Assembly: GCA_015680685.1 (NCBI GenBank)
Contig: MNCI01004895.1
Span: forward strand, 154,099-218,098
DNA length: 64,000 nt
Source: Gnetum montanum
Lineage: Eukaryota > Streptophyta > Gnetopsida > Gnetales > Gnetaceae
Direction: 5' to 3'
The stretch's first letter is position 1; every line of letters starts with the position of its first letter. Positions 35,730 to 46,199 of the stretch are shown piece by piece. Both the position numbers and the translations under genes were made by a program. The notes beneath the pieces are model-generated. The model was not told the DNA's origin. It saw only the letters and a program-made list of their open reading frames with translations, and did no database searches.

Positions 35730-36877
35730 AATCAATCGACACCTTTACAAGGTTTTTGCAGATGGCTTGGTTCGATGGTGTGTCCCTAATGTGGATACAC
35801 TACGTGTCCTCCAGCATGCTCATGAGGGCCCTTGTGGGGGCCACTATGGTAGACAATGCACAGACATTAAGATCTTTCTTGTGGGATATTACTAGCCCAC
35901 ACTCTTTAGAGATGCACAATGGTTCATCTGCTCCTATGAATGATGTCAGAGAGATGGTGGGATGGCAACACAAATGAAGGGATCTAAATAGTGGATCTAG
36001 CCACTGGAACCCTTCGATATTTGGGGCATCAACTTCATGGATCCCATCACACCCATGTCCAATGGGAAGGTGTACATCATTGTCGCTGTAGACAACTGTA
36101 CTAAGTGGGTAGAGGTAGCAGCCTTCACTGACTGTTCCTTACACACAGCCACATGATTTATCCAATAGAAAATTGTGAACAAGTTTGGGGTGCCATGTGC
36201 ACTCATTTTAGACAATGAAACTCATTTCACAGGCACAACTTTTCATAAACTTATGCAACACTTGGGGGTCGAACATAAATTTACAACACCTTATCACCCC
36301 CAAGCCAACGGGCAAGCCGAAGTCACAAATAGGGAGATTACAAACATCCTAACTAGAACAATTAACAAATATAGAAGGGATTGGAGCACAAAACTTAGTG
36401 ATGCCCTTTGGGCCTATCGCTCCACATGAAAACTTCCTATAGGCTACTCTCCTTACAAGTTAGTGTATGGAAAACTACTGAAACTCCCAGTTCAGGCAAA
36501 ACTACAAACACTATCTACTGCTAGTGACTTGGATCTTGACTTATCACTAGCACAATAAGAATGAATCATCAACTTGAATGTGCCAAATGAGAATCAACTA
36601 GTAGTCCTATCATCAAATGAGATACATAAGGCCTATCATCAAAAATGTCATGATCTTAGGATTCGAAAGGTAAAATTTCAACGAGGAGATAAGGTACTCT
36701 ACTAGAACCCCACACATGTACCGCAACGTACTAAGTTTCAAACATTGTGGGAGGGACCTTATATTATTTCCAAAACCTTTCCATCTGGGGCCTTGCTTAT
36801 ACACAAACTTCAAGATCCCATGAAAACACAATTATTTAATACGCAACAATTAAAACCCTTCCACAAGCTCCAATGAA
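35730..36877 (+). pseudogene. Integrase of element B
   Basis: Zinc-binding N-terminus (LQHAHEGPCGGHYG ... ICSYE with the second Cys pair damaged). Core: WGINFMDP at 36025-36042, where the first catalytic Asp has become Asn (AAC, 36031-36033); LDN with the second Asp at 36211-36213; and NREI with the Glu at 36334-36336. A well-kept block is TPYHPQANGQAEVTNREI. C-terminus: KVKFQRGDKVLY, TAG for Trp, NPTHVPQRTKFQTLWEGPYII. No chromodomain. The frame ends at TGA (36875-36877). Confidence 0.82.
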
Positions 36878-38999
36878 CCAATGCCACTACCCTCTCATCA
36901 CACAGCCAACCTTATTCCATTTTTTGGATCTCCTCCTTTCAACTTAGTTATGGGGAATATCACCTTCCATGCTAACCAATTCTACTAGCTCCTCAGTTCT
37001 TTTTGTAAGTTTTTGTTTTACACCTTTTTGTTTTACAACATCATTCATACATTTGCCATTCTTACTTACTTTTTCTTTCTTTCTTTATTTACTTATCTAT
37101 TTATTTTTTTGTCTCTTTTGATATATTTGTATGTATGTCTTTATCTTTTAGTTGTTTTATACTTATCATTAATAAGTCATCTTATTGTCACAAGATGTAT
37201 TGGTGTGGTTGTTTCTCTTTGCAATGGGTTGCATGATATGGTCCACCTATTATATCTAGCTCCGCCTTCGCATTGTTGTTCTAGGAAATCATGTTGAACT
37301 CTCATTTCATGTAATAGGTAATGAGTCCACGTCATCCACCCATCCATCCATTCCATGGTTTTCCTTATTTTGGAAACATGCAATCCCTTTCAATTAAAAA
37401 AAACTTTAATTAATTCATGACTTGTGTAGTTTCTAGACTTGAGAAGGCCCCAACGGTTTGAACAGGGTGAGACTTCAAAGGGAATGCAACATTCTTCCTA
37501 TTTTTTTATTCCCTTGCATGTAAGTGTGTGTCCTCACGGACTTCTTACCACTTCATATCCTCTCCTAACCAGATGTTACATGGCAATTTGTCCTTGCATG
37601 GCGCGGTCCTCATCGCAAAAAAAAATGATGAGGAATCCAAGCACACCCCTTGGCCAAATGCATGTGAAAATGCATGGGTCTTTGCATGGTGTGGTTCCCA
37701 TAGAAGAAAAAAACAAACACATGGGAATTCAAAGCACACCCCTTAGACCACCTCTAACGGGCTACAAGCACTAGTTATGAGACTTGCTTTGTCCCCTCTA
37801 ACTCATCCCCTTTTTCACTTCCTCTCACTCACTCATGTTGGAGTGGTGGTTGTTTGTGGGAGCATTCTTGTGCCTCAAGGGGATGGACTAGTCTTTGAAT
37901 GTTGATGCGATGTCATTGACTGTGGTTGGTTTTAGGTTTGGACTAAGGATGGATCCTACTAGGTCACTTAATTACACACCTCACAAGGGATTTCATGTGG
38001 CCAAGATTAGGAATTTTATCTCACTCTTTCTTCTCTTCATCATTTTCTTTCCATTATCCACCTCATTGCCAGTTCTATGTCTTGAATGTCTATTGTGTTC
38101 TACTAGAACTTCTAATTCTTTAGCTAGTTTTCATGGATTTGGACTCTTGTGTTGATGATATACAAGGGCTACTAAGGCCACCACCTACTATGGGGAGGAC
38201 CCACTTGCATATCCTTTAGTTCCATTTTTTAATCTCCTATTCCCCTGATATGGTTGGTCAATCATTTCTATGCTAACCATTGCATAGCTCTTCACCCGCA
38301 AAGTTCCATCTTATGACATTATCCTACCTTTGACTCTTCTTCTAGTTACAATCTTCCTTCCTCTTTCACACATACTATTCTTTGGTCTCTGTGACTTTGA
38401 ATCACCCCCATGATTATGCTCCAATTCCCACCTTTGGACTTTTTTTTAATGGTCAACACAAGTCAACATTTGCAGCACAACTACATCAACTAGGCCCTGT
38501 ATATGCATCCCCCTGCATTTACGCAACCTTGTTTATGCAGCCTCATTGACACATGGAAAAAATATGATATATACCGCTGTTACACCTTTGGAATTTGTCC
38601 ATTTGTTTACAATGCTAGGGGATTTTTTCCATTTTTCTATGCCAACACTTCTTTTCGAGCAAAAATGTTTCCACCGTGTGTCCCAATCCAACCATTCTTT
38701 CAACCCTTTTGCAATCAGAGGTATGCTCTTCATCGTGGGGGGGTAAGGTCTATAATTATTATTATAATTATCAAAGACTTAATACCTTTAAGGGATAGAC
38801 AAGAAAAAAATAAAAAAAAAACAACACTATAAATTGCAACTCATGTCTTATTGTTTTTTTCTAACCTCTCAACTATACTTTGGGGAACCTAATAGGATGC
38901 ACGTGCCATTGTCATAGCTTGGTCAAAATGAGAAAGTGTATGATTTTCATTTTGAGTAACTTATACATATTTTAATTCATGGTCATGTTGTGACTATAG
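36878..38999 (+). other. Spacer between integrase and post-pol ORF, element B
   Basis: 2.1 kb without supported coding. Pyrimidine-rich 37000-37160. An 88-bp tandem duplication is present at 37594-37744. Near 38480-38540 short alternating blocks (GTATATGCATCC, TTTATGCAGCCTCATTGAC) resemble the LTR U3. ATGATATATACC at 38565 could be a TATA box. It ends GACTATAG directly before ATG. Open frames at 37439, 37895 and 38503 lack homology or conservation with the spacer of A. Confidence 0.55.
37594..37744 (+). repeat. 88-bp tandem duplication in the spacer of B
   Basis: TTGCATGG...AAGCACACCCCTTGGCCA (from 37594) is repeated as TTGCATGG...AAGCACACCCCTTAGACCA (from 37682). Element A has a single copy of this block (24480-24575). 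Confidence 0.78.
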
Positions 39000-41847
39000 A
39001 TGGCACCCAAACCGAGGTATCTAGAGGGAGAAGGATCATCCCAACCAAGGGACAAGCGACCGAGAATGGAAGAGGATGGGGCACACAACCTCCAGAGCAT
39101 GTAGAGGGCTAACACACAATCAGCCCCCTCCACAAAGAACCTAATGTGGAATCTATTTATCAGATTCCTAAAGAGGACATCCCCAGCAAAAAATCGCGAA
39201 GGGACGTGACTCTGGTGGTAGTGCCATGGCTTGAGGTCACCCTGATCTAAGCTTGTATTGACACTATTAAGCCAAGGGAACTACAACAAATAGTCCTTCA
39301 AGAGTTGAAATTTAGACCGTTTCTAGAAAATGCACTAGAAGAAGTTAGAGCCCAACTACAAACTTCACCTATGTGGCCAATCATCACCTCCAATGGTCAA
39401 TGGTACCTAGGAGAAGCCCACCTCTTCTAGATGAATTGGAAACTAGGATCCAGGGTAAGAATCAAAGACATTCATGTCTCTTACTCTACCAAAGAAATTA
39501 CATAAGCTCTAGGGTTTCCAGAGACTAGAGCTGATGTGGGGAAGATCCCAAAACAAGAAAATCCCAGGGTAAAAGGGGAGTGGATCAAGTGATGTTATGG
39601 GGTACAACACAAGGAGTTTGGCACCCTAACCACTGTAGAGAGGGTTTATTTAAAAATTGTGTCTTACCACTTGAATCCAATGGTAAGACCCAGCAAGATC
39701 ACTACCTTCTCTACTCATGCATGTGCCACTCTAAGCAGAAGGTTCCCCTTCAACCTTCCACAGTTGCTTTTCCTAGAGATTGAGAAGAGATTTTCTGAAT
39801 TGGAACATGGAAGACAAGCTCTACCCTTTCCCTGCCTAATCAAAAAATTGTGCAAACGGGCAAGGATAGCACAATACGCTAATGACACACTTCGTCACAC
39901 CCCAATTACATCGTGGTGGGAGATGATGAAAGACAAGACTCCAACCACAACATAACTTAGGGAAGAGTAGCAACCACCTCCACTACCTACACAAACAACA
40001 AGGTCAGGCTTGTAGACAATCACAGAACACATACACAAGATTTGACAATCACTCTTGAGCCAACAAGAGCAATTAGTAGGAACTAATGGAGGAGAAGACC
40101 CTTCAGTCTATTGCCCTGCGATGAGCCATCTTAAGCAAGTGGCTTGATCAGTGAGTCTACTAGAGAGAGTAGGGCCGATGTTTTCTATTGCCCAAGTGCA
40201 AGTGCCTACTAGAATTGATCCCAGTGTTCAAGAAATAATGGTGTCCACCTAACAATTATTTCCTAAAATTTCAAAAAATGTTGCTACTTTTTCAATGCAC
40301 TTAAAGGATGGAGAGGGGGCAACTATCCTTGTAATGCAATACCAAGGACAAGAAGTTGTAACTGAAGTAGTTGCTAATACAATTTCTATGATCCTTAGTG
40401 CACCTGCGATGCCTGTACTAGATGTACATAGACTTGGAGATGTACAAACGTCCACAAGAACTTCATATAGCAAAATCAACGTAGCCCAACATGAAGAGTT
40501 GTTGGACCAACTGGTGGAAATTGGGAAACTACTTTGGATGTCTTTGATCTTCTAGAAAACATTACTACAACCCAGTCAGAGCTACTCTCAGCAAGGGGAA
40601 AGTGCCTCATCTTGGAGGGGCAACTTGAAGTAGCACAAGTAGATAATCAACGCTTGGTGGTTGAAGTTACCCAATTAAGGGCCCAACTTGCTGATCCAGC
40701 TCTTCTCAACCGTGAATTCACCAAGGATGAAGCTTTTCAACAACTTCAAACCAAACTTTAGGAGGTTGAGGATGAGTGAGAGTCAGTAATCTTTAACAAG
40801 TCCCTAATAGATGCCCATGCTTACCATCTAAACAAGGACTTGGTAGAGGTTCACCACAAGAATGTCAGGCTGACCACAGAAGTTCATTACCTACGCAATG
40901 TTGGTGTTGAGAATCAACACATGAAAGACTTCATCCATCAACAATAGGAGAAGCTAGCTAGGGTAAATACTAATTTGAGGAGATTGGTAGCTAAAAATTG
41001 TAATTTGTCTATAGAGGAAGTTTGAGCCTTGTGACAAAAATCAGTAATTGAAATCACTGGTTGGAAAAATGAGGTCCTTAAGTTTGAATGAATTAAAAAT
41101 AGGGACCAAGTGGGATTGCAAAAAGAAGTAAATGAAAAAGAGATTAAAGTTGCAAAGGCTAAAATGAACCAAGCACTCTAATAGCTTCGGGAAGGAGGCA
41201 AGGTATGGTAGCCCATCTTCGATGACTTGAATGCCTACAATGAGGCTGAGATCTGCCTCAAAGAGCTACAAATTGAAGAAATGATAGAATACATGGAGTT
41301 AGCTAATCTCCGTTATGCAAACCTAACTATGCTAACAACTAGAAGGCCATTGTCAAACTTGGAGAAATAAGTGGCCACCTCGTATTCTTTATATGAGGGT
41401 GAGTTCCAAGTGCATAAAAAGACAAAGCAAAAGCTAGAAATAGCCAATGCAAAACTCAAAGTTCTCTACACCCATTTTGAAGGACAACGTGTCGTTGTAG
41501 AGAACTTGGCCTGATGAATGAATGACTACCAGCAACTGCAGACATTGATCTAACCATTAAATATCAAATGAAAATAATTCACTACTTGGTTTGTCAATTT
41601 GAAGGAACTCTTTCCTACACTTCCATGTTCTTAGGATGTTCCTATTTCGACACACATTGGTGAACCTACTTGGACAGTGAATGATCCTAGAAGCAAAGAA
41701 GATAAAATGAGGACATTGTTGGAGGCTTTTCGATTACCTTTGGAAGTTGTAGATGTTGTAGGGAAACTGTCATCCACACCACAACAGCCACATGCACTAG
41801 AAGCAGATGAAGAACCTTTAGAACCATGGTCACCAGGGACGGTGTGA
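39000..41847 (+). pseudogene. Post-pol coiled-coil ORF, element B
   Basis: The best copy of the extra ORF. ATG at 39000-39002 (MAPKPRYLEGEGSSQPRDKR) follows ACTATAG. N-terminal domain (to about 39950): IKDIHVSYSTKEIT, VQHKEFGTL, YHLNPMVRPSKITTFSTHACATL, LPFPCLIKKLCKRARI, which recalls the 'putative plant transposon protein' (Transposase_32-type) family. After a linker, 40534-41520 is heptad-rich with many Gln, Glu, Lys and Leu (LEGQLEVAQVDNQRLVVEVTQLRAQLADP). C-terminus EADEEPLEPWSPGTV, TGA at 41845-41847. No signal peptide or membrane segment is seen. The length is not a multiple of three, so it has net frameshifts in addition to stops (mostly TAG). Confidence 0.72.
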
Positions 41848-42065
41848 CCTTCTCTAGCAATTTTAGCATTTTTCGGTAGGGTGTTCAATTTTGTCTCTGA
41901 ACACCACAATTTTGTAATTTATCTTTTTCTGTACACCCAAGCACTTGGTATGTTAATAGAGTCAATTTGTGTGTAAATGTGTTTTGTCATGTGTATCATC
42001 AATAACTTCATACCTTCCAAATTGTAATAAACTCGATAATGAGTTTTCACTTAGTCGTGGGGGTA

Positions 42066-42961
42066 TGTTGAAGTGTTCAATTAATACGTTGATTGGGCCA
42101 TGCTAACAGAGCCTTGTTTATGCAACCACATTGATGTGACTCCATCAACGTATTAGTCCATGCATTAATGTGACCCCGTTAACGCAGAGTCTATCTCTTG
42201 CTATAAATATGTGTGTACCTATAGCATTTATGGCATCTTTTGGAGTAGTTATAGCTAAACTCATGTAGTTTGTTCCTATAAGAGTTAGAAAATTTTCCAA
42301 GTGCCTGTAGCAAGTGTGAGAAAGATGTACGGCTCTTTATTCGAGTGTTAATGTACCTCAGCCCATTGGCATGACTGACAATAAAGACAAGCTTTTTGAG
42401 CTTTCCTTACAGCATTTGAATTTAATCACTTAAGCATTTTAATAGTTTAATATTTCAACACTTTAATAATTTTTGTAGCTTTTATTATTATCACTTTACT
42501 ATTATTGTTCTTTCATATTTTATGAGAACCATAGGCATAACCATCTCAAACATATATCAAACACTTGGTAACCCAGTGATGCTTAACGTCTGGTAATCCA
42601 GCAATGGTTAGGATATGCTCAAGATGTGCATGGAAGATGGGATAGGTTGCTTATGCTAGGAAGAGTTAAGAAGTAGAGTAGAATAGTTATAAATTACACA
42701 ACTTTCCATTTCCTACAATTACAGAATTAGACCTTAAAATATAAAAATAAAAACCAATAAAAATCATTTGCCTCAATCTCACTTAGCCATTTCTTTAGAA
42801 TATCACAAGTGAGGTTGGGAAGACAACAACCATTCGAACTAAGGTTTTGTTGGCTAGTGTTCGATGTATGCAAGTGCTTGTAGTCTACGGAATTCAACCG
42901 AGTCGTGTGTGAACACTTGTGATTCGTATGGTTGGGCATAGGGGTACCTCGCCGCCCATCA
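42066..42961 (+). repeat. 3' LTR of element B
   Basis: 896 bases, TGTTGAAG to GCCCATCA, after the purine-rich GTGGGGGTA. TATA box at 42202-42209. Same length as the 5' LTR. Confidence 0.9.
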
Positions 42962-43073
42962 ACTTCCTAAACCCAGCATACTTAGAAACTTAAGGTCTAC
43001 AGAATTTGACCAGATTGTGTGTAAATGCTTGTAATTCATATGATTGGGCATAAGGTATACTTGCTACTCATCA
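42962..43073 (+). repeat. 3' LTR of element A, right part
   Basis: CTTCCTAAACCCAGCATACTT continues the LTR broken at 29704 (5' LTR of A reads ACTTCCTAGAACCAGGATACTT). It ends CTCATCA and is followed by AAGCT. Confidence 0.8.
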
Positions 43074-43078
43074 AAGCT
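43074..43078. repeat. Right target-site duplication of element A (AAGCT)
   Basis: Directly follows the CTCATCA end of the 3' LTR of A and pairs with 11462-11466. The post-pol ORF of G2 resumes after it. Confidence 0.75.
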
Positions 43079-45195
43079 TAACAAGATTTTAACTTATGTA
43101 GCCAGAAGAAGCACCATATTGATGGAAAAATTCAATGCCAATATTGCCCATTTGTACTTCCTATAAATTCAAAGGTGATTTAAAGAGAAGTAGGTAGAAA
43201 AGCCAATACTACTGTTCCCTTGCCTAATCAAGAAGTTGTGCAAATAAGTAGGCATATTGGGTTATACAAATTATGTTTTGAGAAAAGCTCAAAATGACTC
43301 ATACGCTAAGATATCAAAATTCATGTCTTTGAAAAAAGATCAATTGGAGAAACAAGTAGGCATTGAAGAAGCAACAAGCTCAACTCCTGCTGATACCATT
43401 GAAGCTACAAGCCAACAATAAGTAGGACCCAAAATCTAGCTACAAAATGATCAATAGCAATAATAGCAACAACAGCAAGTTCGACCATCACTTCCATAAG
43501 ATTATAGATGTTCCATGAGCCATCTATAGCAAATTGCATAAACAATTAGCTAAAGAACAATAGAAGGGGCTATTCTCTACAAAGTCAAAGATATTGCAAT
43601 TAGACCTACTATTTCAACAAATCCTACTAATGGATAGAAATCATTGCTATTAGGAGGAAGGGATGATTGGTCACAATAGATCTCAAGTAACACTGAATCA
43701 TTCCAAGTGATGCTAAAAATTGAAGGAGAAGCCACAATATTGATCATGCAACATCATGATGTAGTGGGAGCTACTAAAATGATCACCAATTATGTCAAGG
43801 AGTCCTTCAATGTCCTTGTTGTGCCACAAATCAATATCTCTAGAGCTTGAGATGCTTAAATGTTGGCTAGAATCTTAATGATTCCTATTGAACATGATGA
43901 TATATTAGACAAACTACTACAAACAAGGCAAGTCATGCAGAATCTCTTTGATACCCCTAGTGATATCACCACAATCTAAGCTAAACTAATTACCACAAAA
44001 GGAAAGTTGGTCATGGCCAAGACCAGGGCAGAACATGTTGAAAATGAAGTCCAAAAACTACAAGAAGCGCTCATGACCTTGAGAGTCAAAAGAAGAGATT
44101 CAACATAGTTTGTGGTTCCTAATCAACTTGGCCAATTCTAAACAGACCATGTGAGGTGCCTCATTGACCACAACATGAATATGGAGAAAGAGAAGGAGAA
44201 GGTATTTTGGGATACATTAGTGGTAGAAGCACAAGCATATGCACACACCAATGCACTCATCGCCTTGTAAGAGGAGAATAAACAATTAATTGCAAATAAT
44301 GCTCAATTAGATAACATTGAGCAACAAAAGAACATTCTCAAGGAAAGCATTTAGCAACTTTAGAAACAATTATTTCGTTTCAACCAGGACATGAGTCACT
44401 TTGTCCATGAAAACATGACCTTATAAATGGAAGAAGTCTATGCAATCAGATAGAAATTTGCAATTGAAATCAGTGCATGAAAAAAACAAGACCAAGAAGC
44501 ATGAATAGCTCAAACAACATTTTAGAGATTAGGTGGGCATGTACAAGCAGATTAATGAGAAAGAAATCGTAGTGGCCAAAGCTAAAATCAATTCCATTTC
44601 AATGGAAAATCCTAAATAGCAATCAATCTTATATAGTTTAACCCATGTCCATCAAGCAAAAATCAAAAAGAAAAACCTACAAATTGAAGATCTCATAGAA
44701 TACATGGGATTAACAAATCTCCTCTATGTTAACTTGGCCATGTTAACAGTAGGTAGGCCCAAGAATGAATTGGAGCAACAAGTAGCAACAATGTATGTCT
44801 TATATGAGATAGAAAAGATTCTTTACAAAAAATGCATATGGAAAATTCTAAACTTGAAATTGTAAAAGTAAGCTACCAAGGCTAGAAGGATGTAGTAGCT
44901 AACCTAGCTCATAGAAGTTTTGATTATCAAGAACTAAGGAAAACAACCATGGCATTTGAAGAAGAATAGCAATAGTTTGTAGCTTGGTATGTCAAGGCCA
45001 ATTAAATATTTCAACAACTACCATGCCCATGGGATGTACCAGCTCTGTCACACATTGCTCAACAAGCATGGACAATACATGATCCTAGGATGGAAGAGGA
45101 AGAGCTTCAAGATTTGCTAAACAAATATCAATTCAAGAAGTTTCATGATAAGGGGAAGCAATCGATAGAAGAGCCACTACTGCCAGGCACATAAG
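43079..45195 (+). pseudogene. Remainder of post-pol ORF, element G2
   Basis: Continues the frame broken at 11466. Early blocks correspond to the Transposase_32-like end (LPNQEVVQ-type, 43210-43250). From about 43960 it is coiled-coil DNA matching G1 (for example GAAGAACATTNTCAAGGAAAGCATT at 44326 and 8850). It ends near 45195 before an untranslated run and the LTR. Highly degenerate. Confidence 0.62.
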
Positions 45196-45392
45196 CTACA
45201 TCGAGCTATCCCAATTTTTGTTTTTTTTGTCATATACTTGTGCGAATTTTGTAAAAACACCACTGCGGCATTCAGCATCATGTAAATAGTCAATTAGTTA
45301 TGTATAGTTGAATCTGCCTCCCAAGTCTGTAAGGAACTCTATCCTCATTTTATTTTAACTCGAGGATGAGTTTCTAGATAGTTAGGGGGATA

Positions 45393-46160
45393 TGAAAAAA
45401 ACAAAATTCATTACAATATGACATCATAGCAAAGACATTGTATCAACGATTATGTTGTTGATATGATGTCATGACACATGATACATCATTGTTGATACGA
45501 TGTCTTGGGATGTGTGCACCCTTATAAATAAGACACTTAGGTGCACAATCCAACAACTTTTCATTCCACTTGTAACAAAACTCTTGTAGTTTGATTTCTT
45601 AGACTTAGACTTAGTGATAGAATAGTGAATGCCCACAGTGTGATGTGTCATAGTTGAATGGTTTCTTTATTCAAGTAAGTTGTACTTGGGCACAAGTTGT
45701 GATGGCAATAAAGATCAAGACTATTTCCCATCATTGCAGCATTCCCTTAGTTTCTTTTGTTTACCTAGCATAATTTCCATTGTTTTACTAGTTTAATTCT
45801 CTACTTTCTCAAGCACTTTATTTTTACTTACGCATTATTAAATTGTATGATTGATTTTGAGCATTTAAGTGTAATTGTTTGGTAGTCCCAGTAATGGTTT
45901 CATTTGATTCACTTAATAATGAACTCACTAGGCAACCCGGTAACAATTACATGAGCCCAAGGCATGTAAGGTGAATCAAGAATGGATATTCATTACTATA
46001 AGCTAGAATAGATTTACGTTTCCATTATTACATAGACTTAGTACTTAATTCTACTTCCACCATGTTCACACTGAGTATTAGTGGCACTACAACATCACTT
46101 AACATATACCTCACTGCAACCTAAACCATACACTTGACTTCACTAGCTTGAAGTGGGAAG
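45393..46160 (+). repeat. LTR of element G2, abutting the laccase 3' end
   Basis: Starts TGAAAAAAAC after the purine-rich TTAGGGGGATA. TATA box TATAAATA at 45523-45530, preceded by inverted GATATGATGTCATGACACATGATACATCAT-type blocks. Homology to G1's LTR runs to GAAGTGGGAAGA near 46160. The laccase stop codon is at 46202-46200. The LTR is on the plus strand, so its promoter points into the antisense strand of the laccase. Confidence 0.75.
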
Positions 46161-46199
46161 ATGGCAGTACACAAAGTGGATGAATTTTTGATAAAAGAA

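Larger units (their letters stand above)
29705..42961 (+). mobile_element. Element B: full-length Athila-like Ty3/gypsy retrotransposon
   Basis: The most complete element in the window, 13,257 bases. Order: 5' LTR, tRNA-Asp-type primer-binding site, gag, protease, RT, RNase H, integrase, a 2.1-kb spacer, post-pol coiled-coil ORF, purine tract, 3' LTR. Both LTRs are 896 bases. The 4-bp CTTC flanks both ends (29701-29704 and 42962-42965). With the A that precedes the left copy and ends the right LTR, a 5-bp duplication with one lost base is also possible. It is inserted in the 3' LTR of A, in the same direction. All ORFs carry stops. Confidence 0.9.
11467..43073 (+). mobile_element. Element A: Athila-like Ty3/gypsy retrotransposon carrying nested elements C and B
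   Basis: 5' LTR 11467-12348, primer-binding site 12350-12367, gag, protease, [C], RNase H, integrase, AT-rich spacer, post-pol ORF, 3' LTR from 28974. Element B splits the 3' LTR at 29704/42962. The flanks carry a 5-bp duplication with one G-to-A difference (AGGCT/AAGCT). RT is missing, replaced by element C with an apparent deletion. All coding parts are broken. Without the nested elements A is about 11.6 kb, against 13.3 kb for the fuller element B. Confidence 0.85.
10726..46160 (+). mobile_element. Element G2: Athila-like 3' half, interrupted by element A
   Basis: G2 comprises 10726-11466 and 43079-46160: the start of a post-pol ORF, its remainder and a 3' LTR. Element A (11467-43073) is inserted in the ORF, with AGGCT on the left (11462-11466) and AAGCT on the right (43074-43078). 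gag and pol of G2 are absent, because the DNA directly left of its post-pol ORF is the LTR of G1. G2 and G1 may be remains of tandem copies that shared an LTR. Confidence 0.68.

Noticed and set aside
37439-38832. Several plus-strand frames of 70-110 codons in B's spacer
   Set aside because: Not conserved in the matching spacer of element A, and no codon bias or motif.
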